Shown piece after piece: positions 44,108-49,291 of a DNA stretch of 49,291 bases. Both the position numbers and the translations under genes were made by a program. The stretch spans positions 1-49,291 of the forward strand of contig JBHOGO010000025.1 in the NCBI GenBank assembly GCA_043421945.1. The letters run 5' to 3'. Position 1 is the first letter of the stretch; every line of letters begins with the position of its first letter. The DNA comes from Thaumasiovibrio sp043421945. GTDB lineage: Bacteria; Pseudomonadota; Gammaproteobacteria; Enterobacterales; Vibrionaceae. The notes under the pieces are model-generated. The model was not told the DNA's origin, did no database searches, and saw nothing but the letters and a program-made list of their open reading frames with translations.

Positions 44108-44505
44108 TAAGTAGAAACCTTGGCTGAAGTCGGTAGGCAAAAATTTGCCTAGAAGGGCGATATTCTAATGATGCATACAGCGGAACTCAAAACTAACGTA
44201 CAAACCAAAGCAATTACTATGTAAGCAAGCGTAAATGTAGACAGAGAAAGGCAGTTGTGATTGTTCTATCGCTGAAGTACCGCTTTTGGATATGGGGCAA
44301 AGTCTCAGTATGTAAACGATGCACTCAAAGTGCTAAGATTCTCGTGAATATCAGCACTATGAGCTCAGTAACATAGCTTGGTATGCTTGATCAAACTGTC
44401 ACGGAGTTATCGGCCAACCGCTTCTGAGCGGAAGAGAATCGAACGCAGATGAATAAACTTGTCATTGGGGTTAGAGATATAGCTAATTACCTCCTAAATG
44501 TTTCG
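44108..44505. other. intergenic region upstream of efflux gene
   Basis: About 400 bp. A short hairpin (CCGCT at 44418-44422 with AGCGG at 44427-44431) lies 75 bp after the lrgB end but lacks a T-run. Nothing else could be named. Confidence 0.4.
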
Positions 44506-45174
44506 CTAAACGAATAAGATGTTGAATATAATAGGACCTAAAAAAGCAGTAAAAATGCCACATAAAATAAAGGCGATGGTGCTCACTGCGGCATCAGCTT
44601 CATTGACTTGGGCTGCTTTTGCTGTCCCTAAAATATGAGACACGCTACCAATAGCGATACCTTTAGCTAGCGTCTTGCTGATACCAAATAATGTAAACAA
44701 TGGATATGCGGCTAATACGCCGACCCAACTTGAAACAACCACCATTAGCACCGTTAGTGCGGCTTCTCCTCCCAAAGCGTTAGTAATGGACAGTGCGATG
44801 GGCATCGTGACTGATTTAGGGATAATGACGGCAATTATATGGCTATCAAACCCGAAAAATAGACACGATATAACAGTAAGTAAGATTACAAAGGAGCTTG
44901 CGAACAATGAAGAAAATAGCAATAGTTTCCATCTATGGATGATAAAAGGAAGCTGTTTGTAAAGAGGGATCGCTAATGAGACAACCGCTAAATTAAGGCA
45001 CTGATGTAACAACTGGTTATCGTTAAAGTAAACTTGATAATCAGTATTGGTGATGTAAAGAATCAATCCCATCAATAGCATACTGACGAGTAGTGGGTTA
45101 AGAAGAATATTATTATACTTGGCGCTTATTCGTCTTGAACAAGAGAAAATGACAACTGTTAATAGTAACCACAT
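44506..45174 (-). CDS. LrgB/CidB-family membrane protein
   Basis: A 222-residue membrane protein with about six helices. 'IIPKSVTMPIALSITNALGG' and 'GIAIGSVSHILGTAKAAQ' are the LrgB signatures. It begins one nucleotide after the lrgA stop. Once described as antiholin-like, LrgAB/CidAB pairs are now linked to pyruvate movement in several Gram-positives. Here, downstream of kduI, whose pathway yields pyruvate, a role in pyruvate export or import is worth considering, but is not shown. Confidence 0.88.
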   Translation of the reverse strand: MWLLLTVVIFSCSRRISAKYNNILLNPLLVSMLLMGLILYITNTDYQVYFNDNQLLHQCLNLAVVSLAIPLYKQLPFIIHRWKLLLFSSLFASSFVILLTVISCLFFGFDSHIIAVIIPKSVTMPIALSITNALGGEAALTVLMVVVSSWVGVLAAYPLFTLFGISKTLAKGIAIGSVSHILGTAKAAQVNEADAAVSTIAFILCGIFTAFLGPIIFNILFV

Positions 45175-45175
45175 A

Positions 45176-45523
45176 CTATTTCACCATTTTTTGCAGTAAG
45201 TAACCAATGATAATGATGCTTGCAAAGGATGTCGTAATGTTAAGAGCCACTAATTTTAACCCTATGTTTGATACTTCATCTTGGAGATAAAACACACCAA
45301 CACTGATTGGAACAAAAAACAGTGTCATGTATTTCTGATTCAGGTCATTGAAGTCTTTAAACCAACTTACTTTGATCACTTTAGTGGCAAGCATAATAAA
45401 AAGTAATATCAGGCCAATGATAGAGCTGGGTATAAAGGTACCTGAGAGCTCAACAATATACTCTCCGACTTTCGAAAAGATAAAAACGATAGTGATACAA
45501 TTAACCAAAACAAAGTAATTCAT
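45176..45523 (-). CDS. LrgA/CidA-family membrane protein
   Basis: A 115-residue protein with four hydrophobic helices and the family segment 'IPSSIIGLILLFIMLATKVI' and 'YMTLFFVPISVGVFYL' (split across residues 33-90). It pairs with LrgB as a two-part membrane complex. It starts 56 nt after the kduI stop and on the same strand, so all three genes likely form one operon. Confidence 0.88.
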   Translation of the reverse strand: MNYFVLVNCITIVFIFSKVGEYIVELSGTFIPSSIIGLILLFIMLATKVIKVSWFKDFNDLNQKYMTLFFVPISVGVFYLQDEVSNIGLKLVALNITTSFASIIIIGYLLQKMVK

Positions 45524-45579
45524 AGCGACTCCTAGTTAGAGCGCCCCATTAGACTAATGGCACGCTCTGTAGCTGCTCA

Positions 45580-46419
45580 TTATCTAAGCTCATTTTTTGC
45601 AACGAAATCCATGTCATCAAAAGTCTGGTTTTCACCCGCCATACCCCACACAAAACTGTAGTGCTTGGTACCGCAACCTGAATGTATCGACCAGCTTGGA
45701 GACAAGACAAGCTCCTGATTTTTTACAACAAGGTGGCGAGTTTCTTGAGGTTCTCCCATAAAGTGAAAGACAACCTCTTCAGGCTCGATATTAAAGTAGA
45801 AATAAGCCTCCATTCTTCTTTCGTGTGTGTGGGCTGGCATCGTATTCCATGCACTTCCAGGCTGTATATGTGTGATACCGACTGATAGTTGACAAGATTC
45901 GACAAGATCTGGGTGTATATATTGAGTCAAAATTCGGTAATTGACTGTTTCAGAACTACCGAGTTCAATTCGATTGGCCTCTGCCTGTTTAACCACTTTA
46001 TTTGGATATTTTTTGTGAGCAGGTGTGCTCAATATATAGAAAGAAGCGGGATCTGTTTCATCCATGGATTCAAATTCGACCTCTTTTGCACCCAACCCAA
46101 TATACACCACATCCAACTTATCGAGTTCATAACGAATGCCATCCACGCTGACGATGCCATTGCTACCCAAGTTAACAACGCCCATTTCGCGTCTTTCTAA
46201 GAAATAATTGACTCCAAAGGCATCAGTATCAATTTTTTGTGATAATGCGATGACACTTTTAATTGGCTGGCATCCCATTGCGACAACTCGGTCAATATGA
46301 CTGTAGACAACCTCTAGGTCATCCTCTTTAACTAACTGTTTGAAAAGAAAGTTTTCTCGTAATTCAGAGGTGTTGTAGTTTTTTACATCACGTGGTGCAC
46401 TGGCATAGTTCGTAATCAT
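45580..46419 (-). CDS. kduI: 5-dehydro-4-deoxy-D-glucuronate isomerase
   Basis: KduI converts 5-keto-4-deoxyuronate to 2,5-diketo-3-deoxygluconate, feeding KduD. The 279-residue bicupin protein is the normal length. The zinc-binding motif is 'PAHTHERRMEAYFYF' (H197, H199, E204), and the later histidine region is 'SWSIHSGCGTKHYSFVWGMAGEN'. It is divergent from an IclR regulator across a gap with palindromes. A second, unrelated isomerase candidate lies at 22643-23278. Confidence 0.96.
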   Translation of the reverse strand: MITNYASAPRDVKNYNTSELRENFLFKQLVKEDDLEVVYSHIDRVVAMGCQPIKSVIALSQKIDTDAFGVNYFLERREMGVVNLGSNGIVSVDGIRYELDKLDVVYIGLGAKEVEFESMDETDPASFYILSTPAHKKYPNKVVKQAEANRIELGSSETVNYRILTQYIHPDLVESCQLSVGITHIQPGSAWNTMPAHTHERRMEAYFYFNIEPEEVVFHFMGEPQETRHLVVKNQELVLSPSWSIHSGCGTKHYSFVWGMAGENQTFDDMDFVAKNELR

Positions 46420-46450
46420 TATCTGTTCCTTCTTGTCTTGTATAGCTTGT

Positions 46451-46489
46451 ATGTTTATATATAAACATTATTATTTCCATGTGAAATGG
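46451..46489. promoter_or_regulatory. palindromes in kduI/iclR divergent region
   Basis: ATGTTTATATATAAACAT (46451-46468) is a perfect 18-bp palindrome, and ATTTC-N5-GAAAT follows at 46473-46487. They lie 32-70 bp before kduI and about 90 bp before the regulator gene. This is a likely operator for the IclR protein, controlling both genes. Confidence 0.5.
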
Positions 46490-46575
46490 TCGGGAGTGTG
46501 ATCTAGCTTTTACTTTGAACGAGACAATGTTATTTATAATTGCGCTAGTTGACCAAAGTGAAAGGTAGAAGGTTT

Positions 46576-47346
46576 GTGACAACAAAAACGGAATATCGGG
46601 CACCTGCTCTTGAAAGAGCACTAGATATCATAGAGTTACTCAGCAAGGCTGAAAAACCTATGACAAAGAAAGAAATTACTCTTGCGTTAGGAAAGACGGT
46701 GAACGAAGTCTTTCGAATACTTGAGGTTTTAAAGCATAGGGGCTATGTGTCTCACAACGCTGAATTTGGCACATATGGACTCAGCTTGAGGCTGTTCCAG
46801 CTCTCTAATCAGCAACCAACCATTGAAAAACTAATTTCTGCTGCCCGGCCCTTATTGAAAGTGCTGGCAAGAGAAGCTGAGCAATCGTGCCATGTTACTG
46901 TTTGTGACAATTCTCAGATGTTAGTTGTTGTTCAGCAAGATAGCGCATACAAAATGGGTTTTAGTGTTCGTCTTGGTGCGCAGATAGATATTCATGCATC
47001 AGGGTCAGGTCTAGTCTATCTAGCTGCGCATTCTGAAACAGAAATTGATCAGCTTCTGGATAAAGTCAATGTAACAAAGTCAGAGCGTGACTATGTTTTC
47101 CAGCAAATAAAACGCATAAAGCAGAATGGGTATTATGTAGGAATAAGTCCCCAAGTTGGTGGGTTAACGAATATTTCATATCCGTTGTATTCATTGGGAG
47201 GGCATATTGAAGGTGTACTAACGGTTCCTTACCTTGAAATGGATCGTAAGAGCTTACATTACCCTCTACCATCATTTGATGAAGTAAAAGCGCTGGTGGA
47301 GTCATGTGCTAGAAATATCTCTACCCAGCTAGGGCAAGCATCATAA
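46576..47346 (+). CDS. IclR-family transcriptional regulator
   Basis: A protein of about 256 residues from GTG 46576; TTG 46549 or GTG 46558 would add up to nine residues. The N-terminal winged helix reads 'RALDIIELLSKAEKPMTKKE' and 'VNEVFRILEVLKHRGYV'; the IclR effector domain follows from about residue 75 with 'VRLGAQIDIHASGSGLVYLA' and 'NISYPLYSLGGHIEGVLTVP'. It is a possible KdgR-like regulator because it lies beside kduI, and KdgR belongs to the IclR family, but it does not resemble E. coli KdgR closely enough for a firm name. Confidence 0.88.
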   Translation: MTTKTEYRAPALERALDIIELLSKAEKPMTKKEITLALGKTVNEVFRILEVLKHRGYVSHNAEFGTYGLSLRLFQLSNQQPTIEKLISAARPLLKVLAREAEQSCHVTVCDNSQMLVVVQQDSAYKMGFSVRLGAQIDIHASGSGLVYLAAHSETEIDQLLDKVNVTKSERDYVFQQIKRIKQNGYYVGISPQVGGLTNISYPLYSLGGHIEGVLTVPYLEMDRKSLHYPLPSFDEVKALVESCARNISTQLGQAS

Positions 47347-47387
47347 AATTTTAAGACGGTATGTTATTTGAACTGCTGTAACGGATA

Positions 47388-47442
47388 GAATAAAAGACGC
47401 TTAATTAGAGTGACACTCTTTTTAATAGCGTCTTTTATCCTA
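47388..47442 (+). terminator. intrinsic terminator after iclR
   Basis: TAAAAGACGC (47391-47400) pairs with GCGTCTTTTA (47428-47437). Inside is a smaller AGAGTGACACTCT hairpin followed by five T. One of these or both would end the iclR transcript. Confidence 0.7.
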
Positions 47443-47691
47443 TAATTAATTTGTATACTTCAAATGGCCAATATAAGTATCTTAGTATCCTTCCCAATTT
47501 TAATCGCCGATTTTGATAACCCTGTCCATGTTAAATAGGTATTTAGTGACCTTGATATAGTTACTTAAGAGTGTACCGAGCAATAATATTTCTGGGCATT
47601 ACATTGCTATCTACCTTGTTTTAAGTCAAAGCGTACATTGAAATCGCGTGCGTTTTCGAGAGTGTCTTCGATCACCAATGAGTAACCATGA

Positions 47692-47817
47692 ATCACATAT
47701 GAATATTTAAATTCACATGTGATCGGGATCTGGTTATATATGAATATTGTAATTCATATGTGATCTTAATCTCGGTGTCGCAAGCTCACTGTTGAATAAG
47801 TTTGTTTGTATATGAAT
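47692..47817. promoter_or_regulatory. tandem operator array upstream of cupin-TRAP operon
   Basis: Site 1 has ATATGAAT (47697-47704), a 6-bp spacer and ATTCACAT, lying in a 32-bp dyad (47692-47723; 13 of 16 pairs complementary). Site 2 is perfect: ATATGAAT (47738-47745), 6 bp, ATTCATAT (47752-47759). A half-site ATATGAAT recurs at 47810-47817. Sites 1 and 2 are 41 bp apart, near four helix turns. The last half-site is 37 bp before the cupin start. No copies were seen at the other operons. The remaining part of the 47347-47853 gap holds only the terminator. Confidence 0.6.
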
Positions 47818-47853
47818 ACTAGTTTTGACGGTACACATTACTAAGAGGTCAAT

Positions 47854-48267
47854 ATGAATACTGAACGCAAACAATACGTTTACACGATAAAAGATTTACC
47901 AATGACACCACTCATCGAGGATCAAGGCATCAGTACACGCTTTCTACTTGGTGACAATATCCTTGTGAGTTTTATAGAAAATCCACCTGGCGCTGACTTT
48001 CCAATTCACACGCACGAATGTGAACAGATAATGATCATGCTTGAAGGTTCTGAAGAGCATGTGATTGGCGATCAGGTCATTTCAATGAAAGCCGGTGATG
48101 TAGCTGTCCACCCTTCCAATGTCCCACATGGCGGTAAGAGCGAAACAGGCATGAAGGCGATAGATATTTTTGCGCCAGCCCGACCAGAACATTTAGCTAA
48201 AATGGCGGAATACGGCACTATGCCAAATCCAGATGGTACTTATCCAAAGAAAAATAACGCTGAATAA
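47854..48267 (+). CDS. cupin-domain protein, KdgF-like fold
   Basis: A 137-residue single-cupin protein with metal-ligand candidates in 'FPIHTHECEQIMIMLEG' (H52, H54, Q58) and 'PSNVPHGGKSE' (H92). It resembles KdgF in general arrangement but has a longer N-terminus and a Pro-rich C-terminal tail, and so may process another sugar acid. It is followed by a TRAP binding-protein gene 60 nt downstream. In uronate loci such cupins often travel with TRAP systems. The exact reaction is unknown. Confidence 0.82.
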   Translation: MNTERKQYVYTIKDLPMTPLIEDQGISTRFLLGDNILVSFIENPPGADFPIHTHECEQIMIMLEGSEEHVIGDQVISMKAGDVAVHPSNVPHGGKSETGMKAIDIFAPARPEHLAKMAEYGTMPNPDGTYPKKNNAE

Positions 48268-48327
48268 ACCTAGCAGTAGCATTTATTTTTGGTGCTACTG
48301 ATAAGTTTTTATATGGAGCAGAAAGAC

Positions 48328-49206
48328 ATGAACGTACCCTACAAAATAACAATACTAGCCACCCTGTGTGCGCTATTTTCAACAAGTTCGTTAGCTGCTG
48401 TAAACTTAAAACTTGCTCACTATGCTGAGCCCGGTCATCCTGCTGATATTGCTGCAAACACATTAGCGACAAATGTCGCGGAGAGAACGAATGGTGAAGT
48501 TACTATCACTGTTTATCCTGCGAATCAACTTGGCTCACCAAATGATGTACTAGAACAAAATGTTTTAGGTGTCATTGATATGAGTTTACCTACTCAAGGG
48601 CATTTAAGTAAATATTCACTAAAATTCGCAACCGTTATGGCACCGTTTGCATTTAAAGATGCTCAACATGCTTATGATGTATTAGATGGTCCATTTATTG
48701 ATTGGGCAGCACCAGATTTAGATGCACAAAATTTAGTATACCTTTCTAATTGGGATTGGGGCTTCAGAAATATAACCAATAATCAAAAAGCAATCGTTGA
48801 CCCGAGTGATGTGAAAGGGTTAAAAATTCGAACACCACCAGAAATTCAACTACAAGCCGCAATGGCATCTCTGGGGGCTAATGTTACGCAATTGAACTTT
48901 AATGAACTGTATATGGCCTTGAGGCAAGGTGTTGTTGATGGGCAAGAAAATCCTCTTTCTGTTATTTATCACAATAAGATTTATGAAGTACAGGAAAACT
49001 TGGCTCTGACGCAACATGTTTATAACTCAATGGTCAATGTCATCTCTAAGATTAAATGGGACCAGCTGACGCCTGAGCAACAAGAAATTGTGCGTGAAGA
49101 GAGTCAAAGTGCTGGTCAAATGATGAGAGATATGATGGATGCTGAAGACGAAAAACTGGTCGGCATGCTCATAGAAAAAGGCATGAAGGTCAGGGCAAGA
49201 GCATGA
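48328..49206 (+). pseudogene. TRAP binding protein (DctP), C-terminally truncated
   Basis: A DctP-type protein with a signal peptide (MNVPYKITILATLCALFSTSSLA). It keeps 'HYAEPGHPADIAANTLATNV', 'VKGLKIRTPPEIQLQAAMAS' and 'NELYMALRQGVVDGQENPLS', but stops at residue 292 with EKGMKVRARA. The intact DctP at 34618 continues about 35 residues past the matching point, which hold the last helix. No reading frame beyond the stop restores that tail, so the break looks like an insertion or rearrangement near 49190, not a simple frameshift. dctQ and dctM are missing. ATG 48328 is preceded by a weak GGAG. Confidence 0.7.
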
Positions 49207-49210
49207 GTGT

Positions 49211-49291
49211 TTAATTTTTGTTCAAGCCCTTAATTCCAGCTAGTATGACCCGCTCCAGATAGGCGATATTCATTGCTGCTATTTTCTGCTT
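49211..49291 (-). CDS. partial ORF at right edge, unknown
   Basis: On the minus strand 26 codons run open from the window edge to a TAA at 49211-49213, ending with 'AYLERVILAGIKGLNKN'. Lying directly after the truncated DctP gene, it may be the end of a gene in inserted DNA, perhaps a mobile element. It is too short to identify. Confidence 0.3.
   Translation of the reverse strand, partial: KQKIAAMNIAYLERVILAGIKGLNKN

Noticed and set aside
44506..45523. LrgAB as phage holin-antiholin genes
   Set aside because: There are no phage genes nearby, and the pair is in line with kduI; a metabolic role is more likely.
48328..49291. Simple frameshift as the reason for the short DctP
   Set aside because: The other two forward frames after 49190 do not give the usual DctP C-terminus, so a larger break is more likely.
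1..49291. CRISPR arrays, tRNA or rRNA genes
   Set aside because: No regularly spaced repeats other than the three IS-like units, and no cloverleaf or rRNA segment was recognised on reading.

Overview
The window is about 49 kb of low-GC DNA from a marine gammaproteobacterium, most likely a member of the Vibrionaceae (Vibrio or Photobacterium). This rests on gene content: paired Na+/solute (SSS) and TRAP importers, a ribB gene behind an FMN riboswitch, a cNMP/CBS/DUF294 protein paired with a DnaQ-like exonuclease, and KdgF/KduD/KdgK/Eda uronate genes. The genus cannot be fixed by reading alone. No tRNA, rRNA, CRISPR array or prophage was seen.

Layout. 1-300: insertion-sequence debris (three 23-bp-spaced repeats like IS21-family ends, then a transposase tail like IS630). 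317-9107: AraC regulator, divergent SSS transporter, then rhaB-rhaA-rhaD-rhaM, a sulfatase with no signal peptide, and a 51-codon small ORF. 9226-12744: anaerobic-type sulfatase-maturing radical SAM enzyme, a Crp/Fnr-family regulator, and a FucO-type lactaldehyde reductase. 13283-17163: DJ-1-like protein, GPH-family sugar transporter, and kdgK-eda. 17657-20240: a housekeeping exonuclease/cNMP-CBS pair. 20945-28896: kduD-ygjV-kdgF-RpiB-like isomerase, a second SSS transporter, uxaC, and a PL15-like heparinase II/III-fold lyase. 29564-32780: a secreted sulfatase and a secreted GH30 hydrolase. 32886-33826: ribB with its FMN riboswitch. 34618-37424: a complete DctPQM TRAP importer. 37528-44107: a TAXI-type TRAP system, two small unknown proteins, an RluA-family pseudouridine synthase and a Bcr/CflA-like efflux pump. 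44506-49206: lrgA-lrgB-kduI, an IclR regulator, a cupin, and a DctP gene that has lost its C-terminus near the window edge.

How the genes fit together (inference). The set looks like a dispersed utilisation locus for a sulfated polysaccharide containing L-rhamnose and uronic acid, of which ulvan is the best-known example, although no recognised ulvan lyase is present. Secreted sulfatase and GH30 would trim material outside the cytoplasm. SSS and TRAP importers would bring in small products. The lyase, which has no signal peptide, would split unsaturated oligosaccharides inside the cell. Unsaturated uronate would run KdgF -> KduI or the RpiB-like isomerase -> KduD -> KdgK -> Eda to pyruvate and glyceraldehyde-3-phosphate. 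Saturated uronate would enter through UxaC. Rhamnose would run RhaM/RhaA/RhaB/RhaD to DHAP and L-lactaldehyde, the latter reduced by FucO.

The most distinctive point is the cytoplasmic sulfatase inside the rhaBADM operon next to a sulfatase-maturing enzyme. It suggests import of sulfated rhamnose, or a sulfated rhamno-oligosaccharide, and desulfation inside the cell. Regulation appears to be divided among AraC, Crp/Fnr and IclR proteins. A near-consensus KdgR-type operator sits in a terminator-like hairpin upstream of kdgK, and a pair of palindromes lies upstream of the cupin-TRAP operon.
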